Assembly (NCBI RefSeq): GCF_001425265.1
Contig: NZ_LMEC01000026.1
Span: 435,877-499,876, forward strand
Direction: 5' to 3'
DNA from: Massilia sp. Root418
GTDB lineage: Bacteria > Pseudomonadota > Gammaproteobacteria > Burkholderiales > Burkholderiaceae_D
Length of the DNA stretch: 64,000 bases
The position numbers were made by a program, and so were the translations under genes. Shown here piece after piece: positions 17,271 to 25,530 of this stretch (its first letter is position 1; every line of letters begins with the position of its first letter). Below the pieces are notes generated by a model. That model worked only from the letters and a program-made list of their open reading frames with translations, did not search any database and was not told the origin of the DNA.

Positions 17271-18023
17271 TTATCCTTTCCGGGTATCTGCCGGGCCGGG
17301 CCGCGCGGCCCGCGAGGCCTGTCTGCGGCGCAAGGTTGAACACCCGGTGATGCACACCGCGAGCCAGCCGCAGCCCTCCACCATGGCCCCCAGCACGTCG
17401 CTCGGATAGTGGGCCCCGAGGTAGATGCGGCTGATGCCGGTGAGCGCCACCATCAGCGTGGCGCCCGCCACCACCGCGCAGCGCACGCGCCAGCGCTGCG
17501 CCGTCATCACCGCGTAGCTGGCCACCACGCCCCAGAACAGCGTGGCCGCCACCGTGTGGCCGCTGGGAAAGCTGTAAGTGGCCAGCGTGAGCAGGGGTTC
17601 CTCGAACACGGGGCGGGCGCGCTGGTAGATGTGCTTGAGGACGACGTTCAGCAGCATGCCGCCCGGCACCGACAAGACCAGCGCCAGCAGCCAGTAGCGT
17701 CCGTGCAGCGCGGCGCGGCGCCAGAAGAAGGCTCCCGCCAGCGCCACCAGCAGGCACACGCCTGCCACGCTGTGCAGATGGGTGAACAGCCACATGATGC
17801 TGGTGTACGGTTCCTGACCGTTCACGTGCATCCAGGTCGATACGTGCTGGTCGAACGCCGCCACGCCGTCGTTCTCGGCAACGTCCTCGGCCACCTCGCC
17901 GAAGGCTGCAACGGCCGCCATCATCAGTGCCGCGCCGGCGGTCAGGTGCAGTCCGAATTCGCCACCGGGGGTCAGGCGTGCTTCGACGAAGCGCACCACG
18001 GCGGCTGGTATCAGTCGGGTCAA
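17271..18023 (-). CDS. PAP2-family membrane phosphatase
   Basis: 250 residues. The three phosphatase motifs are intact: K130...RARP (137), SFPSGH (153-156) and SRIYLGAHYPSD (His 205, Asp 209), and they lie between five or six membrane helices. The start is a TTG at 18023 behind GAGGAG. PAP2 enzymes dephosphorylate phosphatidic acid or undecaprenyl-PP at the outer face of the inner membrane. First gene of the PAP2-kinase-phosphoesterase operon. It is divergent from the large STAND-NTPase gene with 134 bases between them. Confidence 0.9.
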   Translation of the reverse strand: MTRLIPAAVVRFVEARLTPGGEFGLHLTAGAALMMAAVAAFGEVAEDVAENDGVAAFDQHVSTWMHVNGQEPYTSIMWLFTHLHSVAGVCLLVALAGAFFWRRAALHGRYWLLALVLSVPGGMLLNVVLKHIYQRARPVFEEPLLTLATYSFPSGHTVAATLFWGVVASYAVMTAQRWRVRCAVVAGATLMVALTGISRIYLGAHYPSDVLGAMVEGCGWLAVCITGCSTLRRRQASRAARPGPADTRKG

Positions 18024-18157
18024 AATATCGGTTTCTCCTCGTGTTCCCCCGCATCTTATCGCGAACGCGCCGCAGCGCGCATTCAGCAGTGCGCTGCCCT
18101 ATCATTCCATTCCACAATGCAATTACAATAATCGCTCCGCGACTTCCGCCCCGCTCC

Positions 18158-21100
18158 ATGCCAACCCCGAATACCGGCCCGGTTTCCGCACCTGCCGCAC
18201 TGCCCGCCTTGCACGGCGACCCCGCCCGGCAGGCCATCGCTTCCCTGAGGGGCTATGTCTACCAGCTGTACGCAAGCTGCCTGGCCTGGCTGGAGCTGCC
18301 ACCCAACGCCGAGCTGCACCTGGAAGTGGCGGAGGACTACGCGGTGGCCCTGTCCGGCGCAGTGACGGCGTGCCAGATCAAGGACGTGACCGACAGCACC
18401 GTCACCATCAACACGGGCGATGTGCGTGACGCCATCGACAACTACTTCTACCTGGTCAAGCACAACCCGGGACGCACGGTGCGCATGCGCTTCATGACCA
18501 CGGCAGTGGTGACGAAGGAAAAAGACCCCAGCCACCGCATCTGCGGCCAGGCCACGCTGGCGTTCTGGACCGAGGCGGCCGCCGCAGCGCAGCCCGATCA
18601 GGCCAAGCTGGCCACGCTGCACGCATTGCTGGTCAACCTGCCACTGAAAGCGGACACGCAGGCAGGCCTGAACGCCATCACGCCGCAGCGGCTGCCGCAG
18701 GCACTGCTGCGCAACATCAGCTGGGACTGCGGCCAGCCGGACCTGGGCAACATCGAGCGCGACGCCATCGAGCGGCTGGCCGCGCTGGGCAACGCCAACG
18801 GCCAGTGGCTGCCGGCGGACGCGCCACGCCTGTTCACCGTCATGATATGGGAGGTGATCCGGACCGTGCTGCAGACGGCCGCAGGCAAACGCGTGCTGCG
18901 GCAAGCCCAGCTGCAACTGCTACTGTCCCAGGCCAGCAGCACCCCGGTGCCCACCCACCAGCTGCGCGCCCAGCTGCTGGAATTGATTTCGCTGCGGCAA
19001 GCACGGGTCAGCGAGACCAGGGAGTTGGCGGCCCTGTCGGACAGCCTTGCCGCTGAAATCGGCGTCGCCGGCAGTGGCAGCGCGCACCAGGAGCTGCGGC
19101 TGGAAGACGGCCTGTTCGTGCCGCGCAAGCAGGGCCGGCTTATCCAGCAACGCATCGACGCGCTGCTGGCCGGCGACGGGGAAGCGCCACGGCTGCTGGT
19201 CCTGAGCGGCGAAGCGGGCCACGGCAAGACGTCGCTGCAATGGTGGCTGCACAGCCACTACCGGCAGCGCAGCGATGTCCGCGCCTTGCTGCTCAGGGCC
19301 TCCTGGCTGCGCGACGCCGGTTCATCGGTCAGCGTGGCAGGCGACCGCCTGTGGCGCGCCTGCGCGCTGGCGCAGGAAGAAGGCCGCGTGCCGCTCATCC
19401 TGATCGACACCGCCGACCTGCTGCTGCGCAAGGAGGACGGCGCCATCCTGCTGAACAGCAAGCTGGCCTTGCTGAGCGATACCGGCGCCATCGTGGTGCT
19501 GAGTACCCGGCCGCAGGAAGCGGGCCGCATCGATGCGGTCCAGTGCCCGCATGCCGCCTTCATCCTGGGCGCTTACGACGACGAGGAACTCGACTGCGCC
19601 CTGGCGGTGTACGGGAAGCACTACGGCGCCGCGCTCAACAAGGCCAGGCACGATATCGCCTTGCGCAGGCCGATCAGGGACGTGTGTTCGGTGCCGCTGA
19701 CGCTGCGCATGCTGTTTGAAATCTATGCGCCCGACGCCATTCCCGATGAGATCGACATGGCCAGCCTGTACCAGGATTACTGGCGCTACCGCGTCAGCTC
19801 GGACCGCCGCTCGGTGCGGGCAGACGACATCGACGCGGCGGCGTCCGGCGCCGATCTGTCCGACGCCGCACACCGCATTGCCGCGCTCATGCTCTGTCGC
19901 GGCACGCTGGAACTGGACGCCAGGCAGGTGGAGGACGAGCTGGACAGGTGGCAGCTCCCCCGGCAATCGGCGCAGTCGCTGCGCCACCGAGGCCTGCTGC
20001 ATGTAGGCCACGACGGCAGCGTCAGCTTCTTCCACCAGACCTTTTTCGAGCACGCTGCCGCCCGCGCCTTGCTGCGGCTGCTCCCCGATGATGCCGTCGG
20101 CCTGATGCAACAGCGTTGCGCAGCGCGCCAGGACGACCTGTTTCTCAAGCCCATACTGCTGCAGACGCTGCGGCTTGCGCTGGCCGGCGGCGCCCGGCCG
20201 CCACAGCGCGCCAGCGCGCGCAACTGCTGGCGCACCCTGCTGGACAGCGATGACATGGCCGACCAGGGCATTGCCCTGCGCGTCTACTGCGAGCTGAAAC
20301 AGTGCGACTCGTCCGACAGTACCGTCGTGCTCGACTATTTCTCCCGGAAACAGACCGCCGAAGTCATGCGGGTCGAATTCCTGCGCTACGCGGCCAATAT
20401 GCCGGCCAGCCGCCACGCGGAATTGTGGCGGCTGCTCGAACGCTTCTGGCTGTCGGGCACATTGCGCGTCCGCAAGCACCTGATGCGCCTGCTGGCCGCG
20501 CTGGCCACGCCGTTCCCGGCAGCCGTGCTGGATTTCGTCACGCAGCACAACATCAAGACCTATGCGTTCAGCAAGCACACGCGCAGCGACGAGTTCCCCA
20601 ACTGGTTCCTCGACGTGCTGGCCACCATCTGGCTGCAGGCCGGCGCGCAGCAGCAAGCCGCCGCCCTGTTGATGAAGGACTGCCTGGACGCGGCGCTGGG
20701 CAAGCGAACCAGGCTGGTGAGTGCCGACCTGATCTTCGCCTCGGTGGCGAAAGGCACGCCGCAAGCGATCGCCGGCTTCATCGCGCTCACGCAAGCCGGA
20801 CGCCCCCGCTGGAAACTCGCCATCAGCGGTTCGCGGCCCCTGCCGACAGCGGCCGCCTACGGCGCGCTGTGGGCCGGCCAGTGGCGCCTGCAAGCGCGCA
20901 CGATTGAAGAACTGCTGGCCCCGCTGCCGAGCGCCGAGGTGGAATGCAAGCTGCACTTGCTGGCGCTGCGGGATTGGCTGTTCGGCAGTCCGGAGACCGC
21001 CCCGGCGCAGTCGCCAGGCACGCTGAAGCGCCTGATGTCGTGGCTGGACTCCTTGGCCGATGAAGACCTGAAAGTACGTTGCGTGCAGCTGGTGGTCGGA

Positions 21101-22471
21101 CCATTGCTGGCCCACTGGCGAAGCGTCCCGGGCACGGCCGGCGCACCGGACGATGAACTTGCCGCCATCCTGCGGCAACGGCTCGGCACGGCGCTTGCCG
21201 CCTGGCGCACCGGCGGCAGGAAAGGCGAACTGGCAGTGGCCTGCTGGATGCTCAGGCACGCGGACCTGGCTCCCGCCGAGCTGGACTCAGTGCTTGCCGC
21301 GCAAGACATCAGCACGGCCGAGTGGCGCAGCCCGGAACTGATGTCCTTCCTGCTGAGGGCCAGTCAGGCCGATATTGCCGAAGCCGGCAACTGCTACCGG
21401 CAACTGCTGGCGGAAGAGCCTGTTAGCCAAGTGTTCATCAACTCCATGCTGCTTCAGATGTCGATGGTGCTGGAGGCCAGGCCGGGCAGCGAGATACCCG
21501 ACCTCCCTCAGTTCCTGGACCTGATCGTGCTCGCGGGCGACAGCAGCAAGCTGCTGCGCGCAGCCGATGCCTTGCGCCAGGCGATGGCGCGGGACGACCG
21601 CTTGCAGGCGACAATAGAAAAGACGGTGTGGAAACTGCTGCGTAGCCAGTCCGGCACAGCGCGCCGCAGTGCGGTCCAGGCGCTGCCGATGCTGGTCCGG
21701 GAAGGCCTGTGCGGCCTGCCTGCCGCGCCGGACGCACTGGACTTGCTGGCCCGCGAGCCGGTGCCGGACAACCATGCGCACCTGGCGCGCTGGATATGCC
21801 GTGAAGCAAACCTCAGCCAGGCCCAGGCGGTGAGCCTGGCCGAAGGGCTGCTGGCGCGCGGCAGGCTGCTCGGCAAATCGGACGTTTTCCTGAAGGAAGC
21901 CTACCTGGAATCGTGCGCGGCGCTGCTGCGGCGCGGCCTGCTGCCCGTGGCTATGCCCCTGCAGGCCGTGACGACCGGGCCAGGGACCGCGCCGATGGAC
22001 GTGGCGGATGCCATGCTGCAGTTCTGCCTGGCCGAGCCGGTGCGGGCGAATTTCCTCAAACTGTATGCCTGGCCCCTGTCGGCATGCGCCCTTGCCGACC
22101 CGGCGCGCGCCGCCCATTTACTGTCCACCCTGCTTTCATCGCAGCAGGCCAATGCCTTGGGCGCGAGCGCGCAGAACCACCTGGCGCGGCACCTCTGGCG
22201 TGCCAGCCACGAGGTATTTGCCCGCGCCGCACTGGCGCAATGCCGCGCGCTGCTGGCCCTGGCGTCGGCCATCAAGCCCCGGCTGGCGCGCGCGCTGGTG
22301 GATGCAGCGCTGGCGGTCCGCTTCGGCGAGTTGCAGCAGGAGCTGGAGCGGCTGCGCAATGACATGGCGCTGGGCCCCGACCTGCGCCGCCTGATCGGCG
22401 TCTACATGCATCACCGCGTACGGCCCGGCGGCAGCGATGAATGGGAAGCACTGGAGGACAAGCTGGGCTGA
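18158..22471 (+). CDS. Cap4-like nuclease / STAND NTPase fusion, candidate anti-phage defence protein
   Basis: 1437 residues from the ATG at 18158; upstream in-frame codons overlap the PAP2 gene and are rejected. The N-terminus (~25-110) carries the Cap4/DUF4297-type nuclease pattern: RGYVYQ (32-36), E56-x-x-ED (59-60), then Q73-I-K75, i.e. a PD-(D/E)xK core. An ATPase follows with Walker A GEAGHGKTS (~351-359), Walker B LILIDTAD (Asp 417) and VVLSTRP, then a winged-helix-like region with SFFHQTFFEHAAARALL, a STAND hallmark. From ~680 to the end is all-helical, HEAT/TPR-like sequence. AVAST Avs2/Avs3 proteins have this order of nuclease, NTPase and helical sensor. No similarity search was possible, so assignment to a named type is not made. 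It stands alone with no partner gene in an operon. Confidence 0.72.
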   Translation: MPTPNTGPVSAPAALPALHGDPARQAIASLRGYVYQLYASCLAWLELPPNAELHLEVAEDYAVALSGAVTACQIKDVTDSTVTINTGDVRDAIDNYFYLVKHNPGRTVRMRFMTTAVVTKEKDPSHRICGQATLAFWTEAAAAAQPDQAKLATLHALLVNLPLKADTQAGLNAITPQRLPQALLRNISWDCGQPDLGNIERDAIERLAALGNANGQWLPADAPRLFTVMIWEVIRTVLQTAAGKRVLRQAQLQLLLSQASSTPVPTHQLRAQLLELISLRQARVSETRELAALSDSLAAEIGVAGSGSAHQELRLEDGLFVPRKQGRLIQQRIDALLAGDGEAPRLLVLSGEAGHGKTSLQWWLHSHYRQRSDVRALLLRASWLRDAGSSVSVAGDRLWRACALAQEEGRVPLILIDTADLLLRKEDGAILLNSKLALLSDTGAIVVLSTRPQEAGRIDAVQCPHAAFILGAYDDEELDCALAVYGKHYGAALNKARHDIALRRPIRDVCSVPLTLRMLFEIYAPDAIPDEIDMASLYQDYWRYRVSSDRRSVRADDIDAAASGADLSDAAHRIAALMLCRGTLELDARQVEDELDRWQLPRQSAQSLRHRGLLHVGHDGSVSFFHQTFFEHAAARALLRLLPDDAVGLMQQRCAARQDDLFLKPILLQTLRLALAGGARPPQRASARNCWRTLLDSDDMADQGIALRVYCELKQCDSSDSTVVLDYFSRKQTAEVMRVEFLRYAANMPASRHAELWRLLERFWLSGTLRVRKHLMRLLAALATPFPAAVLDFVTQHNIKTYAFSKHTRSDEFPNWFLDVLATIWLQAGAQQQAAALLMKDCLDAALGKRTRLVSADLIFASVAKGTPQAIAGFIALTQAGRPRWKLAISGSRPLPTAAAYGALWAGQWRLQARTIEELLAPLPSAEVECKLHLLALRDWLFGSPETAPAQSPGTLKRLMSWLDSLADEDLKVRCVQLVVGPLLAHWRSVPGTAGAPDDELAAILRQRLGTALAAWRTGGRKGELAVACWMLRHADLAPAELDSVLAAQDISTAEWRSPELMSFLLRASQADIAEAGNCYRQLLAEEPVSQVFINSMLLQMSMVLEARPGSEIPDLPQFLDLIVLAGDSSKLLRAADALRQAMARDDRLQATIEKTVWKLLRSQSGTARRSAVQALPMLVREGLCGLPAAPDALDLLAREPVPDNHAHLARWICREANLSQAQAVSLAEGLLARGRLLGKSDVFLKEAYLESCAALLRRGLLPVAMPLQAVTTGPGTAPMDVADAMLQFCLAEPVRANFLKLYAWPLSACALADPARAAHLLSTLLSSQQANALGASAQNHLARHLWRASHEVFARAALAQCRALLALASAIKPRLARALVDAALAVRFGELQQELERLRNDMALGPDLRRLIGVYMHHRVRPGGSDEWEALEDKLG

Positions 22472-22519
22472 CTGCACAAAAATACAACAGTTGTTTGATT
22501 TGCCTGTTTTTTCATACAG

Positions 22520-22539
22520 TACTGTGTTTTTCAACAGTA
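22520..22539. promoter_or_regulatory. LexA (SOS) box
   Basis: TACTGT-N8-ACAGTA at 22520-22539 reproduces both consensus half-sites of the E. coli-type LexA box exactly, with the required CTG-N10-CAG core. It lies 55 bases before the 74-residue gene, overlapping the TACAGT (22515-22520) that, with TTGTTT 18 bases earlier, forms a plausible sigma-70 promoter. Two other dyads flank it (ACAAC-A-GTTGT at 22484-22494, ACAGTACTGT at 22516-22525). Confidence 0.7.
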
Positions 22540-22594
22540 GTTGTGATACAGTGGCTTCACTCGATCAACATTCAACTGACCCAAAGGAAGAATC

Positions 22595-22819
22595 ATGACT
22601 ACATTGAACAGCGGTTTCGGCTCCCGTTTCGGCCTGGAATATGCCCCGATGTCTTTCCTGGTGCGCTTCGGCAAACGCGAAATCCTCGTCTGCCGCGACT
22701 TCCGCAAACGCTTCTACGCCGTTAACCCCATCCTGGAATGCGATACCGGCGTGCAAGCCGGCCATCTGGAAATCCTGGTGCTGCGCCGCTGGCTGCTGAT
22801 TCTGTCCAAGGCGCACTAA
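22595..22819 (+). CDS. Small protein of unknown function with SOS-type promoter
   Basis: 74 residues; ATG at 22595 with AAAGGAAG eight bases upstream, so it is very probably translated. Not recognised. It is basic and hydrophobic, with two short basic-aromatic blocks (FLVRFGKREILVCRDFRKRFYAV) and a C-terminal hydrophobic, possibly membrane-associating segment (HLEILVLRRWLLILSKAH); two Cys. No signal peptide. It stands alone between the STAND-NTPase gene (123 bases upstream, same strand) and the convergent LysR gene, whose stop overlaps its own by two bases. The LexA box at 22520 implies induction by DNA damage. An SOS-induced toxin or inhibitor is one possibility but has no direct support. 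Confidence 0.6.
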   Translation: MTTLNSGFGSRFGLEYAPMSFLVRFGKREILVCRDFRKRFYAVNPILECDTGVQAGHLEILVLRRWLLILSKAH

Positions 22820-23727
22820 AACAGCTGCTCGTACTGGGCGCGCAGGAAGTCGCGCAGCTGCAGCACCGTCGGCGTCACTTGCGAGCGGTGCATGCAGACC
22901 AGGTTCAGCGGCGTGGGTTCGCCCACGATGTCGGGCAACAGCACTTGCAGCCTGCCGCTGCGCAAGTCCTCCGACAAGTCCATCTTCGATTTATACGCAA
23001 TGCCCAGGCCGGCCACGGCCCAGCGCCGCACCAGGTCGGCGTCGTCAGCGCAGCGGTTGCCGCGCACGGCCAGCGTTACCGGCTTTTTGCTGCCGGGCGG
23101 ATGAAAAGTCCAGTTGTTGTGGATGACATCGTCTAGCGCGTAGCAGAGGCAGTTGTGGCGCGTCAGGTCATCCAGCGCGGCCAGGCGGCCATGCTTGCGG
23201 ATATAGTCCGGCGACGCCACCAGCACGCGCCGGTTGTCCGGCGCAATCGGCATCGCGATCAGGCTTGAGTCCTCCTGTTTGCCGTAGCGGATGGCGATGT
23301 CCACCGGCTGGCGGTACATATCGGCCTGCCTGTCGCTCACGCTGATCTGGTAATGCACGCCCGGGTACTGGGCCTGGAACTTGTCCAGCCAGTACAGCAG
23401 GATGTTGCGGCCCAGGTCGGACGGCATGGCAATTTTCAAGGTGCCGCCGGGAATCTCCTTGGCTTGCATCAGCGTATCGTGACCCTCTTTCAGCAGCCGC
23501 AGCGCCTCGCGCGCGTGCACCAGGTAGCGCTCGCCTTCGTCCGTCAGGCGCAGCGAGCGCGTGGTGCGCGCGAACAGCCGCAGCCCCAGCTCCCCCTCCA
23601 GCCGCTTCAGGCCGGCACTGGCCAGCGCCGGCGAAATCTCCAGGCTGCGCGCGGCGGCGGACAGGCTGCCCTCGTCGGCGGTCCGCACGAACAACGTCAA
23701 ATCATCGAGCCGCAGCACTATCTTCAT
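22816..23727 (-). CDS. LysR-family transcriptional regulator
   Basis: 303 residues. The N-terminal winged helix (residues ~5-65) has the LysR signature LTLFVRTADEGSLSAAARSLEISPALASAGLKRLE, and a two-lobed periplasmic-binding-like effector domain follows (SDLGRNILLYWLDKFQAQYPGVHYQISVSDRQADM). This group resembles DNA-binding activators of the PtxR/YhjC-like branch that regulate an adjacent divergent oxidoreductase. Here that gene is the alcohol-dehydrogenase-like gene at 23831, with operator-like dyads in the 103-base gap. Confidence 0.92.
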   Translation of the reverse strand: MKIVLRLDDLTLFVRTADEGSLSAAARSLEISPALASAGLKRLEGELGLRLFARTTRSLRLTDEGERYLVHAREALRLLKEGHDTLMQAKEIPGGTLKIAMPSDLGRNILLYWLDKFQAQYPGVHYQISVSDRQADMYRQPVDIAIRYGKQEDSSLIAMPIAPDNRRVLVASPDYIRKHGRLAALDDLTRHNCLCYALDDVIHNNWTFHPPGSKKPVTLAVRGNRCADDADLVRRWAVAGLGIAYKSKMDLSEDLRSGRLQVLLPDIVGEPTPLNLVCMHRSQVTPTVLQLRDFLRAQYEQLF

Positions 23728-23760
23728 TCCTTTGAAAGTGTTTCGCTAAAAGCGCTCTTT

Positions 23761-23796
23761 TTCGCGCCTGCGAAATAAGTGATGATACTCGCATCA
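23761..23796. promoter_or_regulatory. Candidate LysR operators
   Basis: Two dyads lie in the LysR/dehydrogenase intergenic region: TTCGC-GCCT-GCGAA at 23761-23774 and TGATG-N7-CATCA at 23780-23796. The spacing is in the range of a T-N11-A type LysR site. Confidence 0.4.
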
Positions 23797-23830
23797 CACA
23801 AACCCATGCACAACCCATCAGGAGTTCCCC

Positions 23831-24889
23831 ATGAAAGCAGTTGCTTACCGCGCCTCCCACCCCATCGACCACGCCGATGCGCTGATCGACGTCGAACTGC
23901 CCGAGCCGAGAGCGGCGGGGCGCGACTTGCTGGTGGAAGTGAAGGCGGTGTCCGTCAACCCGGTCGATACCAAGATCCGCAAGAACGTTGCGCCGGCGGA
24001 CGGCGAATTGAAAGTGATCGGCTGGGACGCCGCCGGCATCGTGAAAGCAGTCGGCCCGGACGTGAGCCTGTTCAAGGTGGGCGATGAAGTCTGGTACGCC
24101 GGCTCGCTGACCCGCCCCGGCACCAACAGCGAACTGCACCTGGTGGACGAGCGCATCGTGGGCTACAAGCCGAAGAACCTCGATTTCGGCAAGGCCGCCG
24201 CCCTGCCGCTGACCGCCATCACGGCATGGGAACTGCTGTTCGAGCGCCTGGGGGTCAGCCGCGGCGGGAACGGCAGCAACAGCGCGGGCGGCAAATCGCT
24301 GCTGGTGATCGGCGCGGCGGGCGGCGTCGGCTCCATCCTGGTGCAGCTGGCGCGCCAGCTGACCGGGCTGACCATTATCGCCACCGCTTCGCGCCCGGAT
24401 ACGGCGGACTGGGTGACGCAGCTGGGTGCGCATCATGTGATCGACCACAGCAAGCCGCTGGACGAGGAAATCAAGCGCCTCGGCCTGCCGCCGGTGAATT
24501 ACGTGGCCGCGCTGAACCAGACCGACAAGCACTTTGCCGCCATCGCCGAGCTGATCGCGCCGCAAGGCAAGCTGGGGCTGATCGACGATCCGGGCCAGCT
24601 GGATGTGAGCAAGCTCAAGCGCAAGAGCGTGTCGCTGAACTGGGAATTCATGTTCACCCGCTCGATGTTTGAAACGGACGACATGGCGCAGCAGCACGCG
24701 CTGTTGAACGATGTCGCTCAACTGGTGGACAGTGGCGTGCTGAAGACCACGCTGGGCGAGCGCTACGGCAGCATCAACGCCGCTAACCTGAAGCGCGCCC
24801 ATGCGCTGATCGAGAGCAACCGCGCCAAGGGCAAGATCGTGCTGGAAGGGTTTGGATGCACGGCGGGTTACGCGCGCCCTGCGCGCTAA
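23831..24889 (+). CDS. Zinc-independent alcohol dehydrogenase / quinone oxidoreductase-like protein
   Basis: 352 residues, medium-chain dehydrogenase/reductase superfamily. The N-terminal GroES-like part contains VSVNPVDTKIR and IGWDAAGIV; the nucleotide-binding GAAGGVGS (161-168) marks an NADPH-dependent QOR/ZADH member. The catalytic zinc ligands (Cys/His/Cys) are absent, so it is a zinc-independent oxidoreductase rather than a true alcohol dehydrogenase. CAGGAG precedes the ATG. The last ~11 residues are encoded by a hairpin repeat (24862-24895), which has probably replaced the native stop: relatives normally end near KIVLEGF. Confidence 0.88.
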   Translation: MKAVAYRASHPIDHADALIDVELPEPRAAGRDLLVEVKAVSVNPVDTKIRKNVAPADGELKVIGWDAAGIVKAVGPDVSLFKVGDEVWYAGSLTRPGTNSELHLVDERIVGYKPKNLDFGKAAALPLTAITAWELLFERLGVSRGGNGSNSAGGKSLLVIGAAGGVGSILVQLARQLTGLTIIATASRPDTADWVTQLGAHHVIDHSKPLDEEIKRLGLPPVNYVAALNQTDKHFAAIAELIAPQGKLGLIDDPGQLDVSKLKRKSVSLNWEFMFTRSMFETDDMAQQHALLNDVAQLVDSGVLKTTLGERYGSINAANLKRAHALIESNRAKGKIVLEGFGCTAGYARPAR

Positions 24890-24895
24890 CCCGCC
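24862..24895. repeat. GGCGGGTTA hairpin repeat overlapping a gene end
   Basis: GGCGGGTTA-C-GCGCG... pairs with ...GCGCGCTAACCCGCC across a 2-3 base loop, a 15-bp stem with one bulge. The sequence type (GGCGGGTTAGCGCG/CGCGTAACCCGCC) is a familiar dispersed hairpin in many proteobacteria. It provides the stop codon of the dehydrogenase gene and separates it from the convergent gene at 24896. Confidence 0.65.
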
Positions 24896-25417
24896 CTACG
24901 AAGACAATGGCTGAGGCGGCTCCTGCATCTGCCGCAGCAGCGCCAGCGCCGCCGCGTCATGCTCGGCCAGCAGCTGCTGCAGCTGCGACGCCGATTCATA
25001 GGACTCCGACAACAGCTTGACCAGCCGCTCCTGCAGGCGCGAAAGCCGGCGCGAGCTGTAGCCCACATTGCCGAACAGCCGCGTCACGTCGATGCAGATT
25101 TCGCGCAAGTCCCAAAGGGTGCGCTTGGTGCACTCGATATCGTCGCGCATGGCCTGGCGCACGTCCATCAGTTCCGTCTTCGCCTCCTCCTTGGCGCACA
25201 GCTCCTGCACCGTGGCCAGCCACGCGCGGATGCGCACGGCGATGCGCTCGATGCGCGCCATCTTGGCCTGCATGGTGTAGCAGTACTGCAGCGCCAGCAG
25301 CCAGTACGGCAGGCGCGCCAGCACCATCGGCAGCCCTGCCACCCGCAGGCGCTGTTCCATCTTCTTGATTTTCGACAGCATCATCCAGATGCCGTTGTTC
25401 ACCGGGTGCGGACGCAT
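24896..25417 (-). CDS. Hypothetical all-helical protein at the distal end of the tailocin cluster
   Basis: 173 residues, not recognised. GGAGG lies seven bases before the ATG, a strong ribosome site. The protein is predicted almost entirely helical, with charged heptad-like stretches (MARIERIAVRIRAWLATVQELCAKEEAKTEL; RRLSRLQERLVKLLSESYESASQLQQLLAEHDAAAL) and four Cys. It has no signal peptide and one mildly hydrophobic helix (~27-50). It lies 113 bases after the lysozyme gene on the same strand, so it may be the last tailocin gene or an unrelated host gene. A lysis accessory or immunity role cannot be inferred from sequence. Confidence 0.6.
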   Translation of the reverse strand: MRPHPVNNGIWMMLSKIKKMEQRLRVAGLPMVLARLPYWLLALQYCYTMQAKMARIERIAVRIRAWLATVQELCAKEEAKTELMDVRQAMRDDIECTKRTLWDLREICIDVTRLFGNVGYSSRRLSRLQERLVKLLSESYESASQLQQLLAEHDAAALALLRQMQEPPQPLSS

Positions 25418-25530
25418 GATGGGGCCTCCGATAGCGGCGGCGCACCATGCACCGGCCAGTCAAGCCAGTATAGCCAGCGCGCTCCAGTCCGGCGTACCGC
25501 GCGGTTTGATCCAGCGCAAAGCCGAGCCAC

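Noticed and set aside
17927..18157. N-terminal extension of the STAND-NTPase gene
   Set aside because: It overlaps the PAP2 gene and encodes an Arg-rich sequence without family features; ATG at 18158 directly precedes the conserved nuclease region.
16357..18237. A 626-codon open frame covering the diacylglycerol kinase and continuing upstream
   Set aside because: Only the part from 17268 has a ribosome site and family motifs; the upstream part runs in another frame across the PAP2 gene, whose motifs are all intact.
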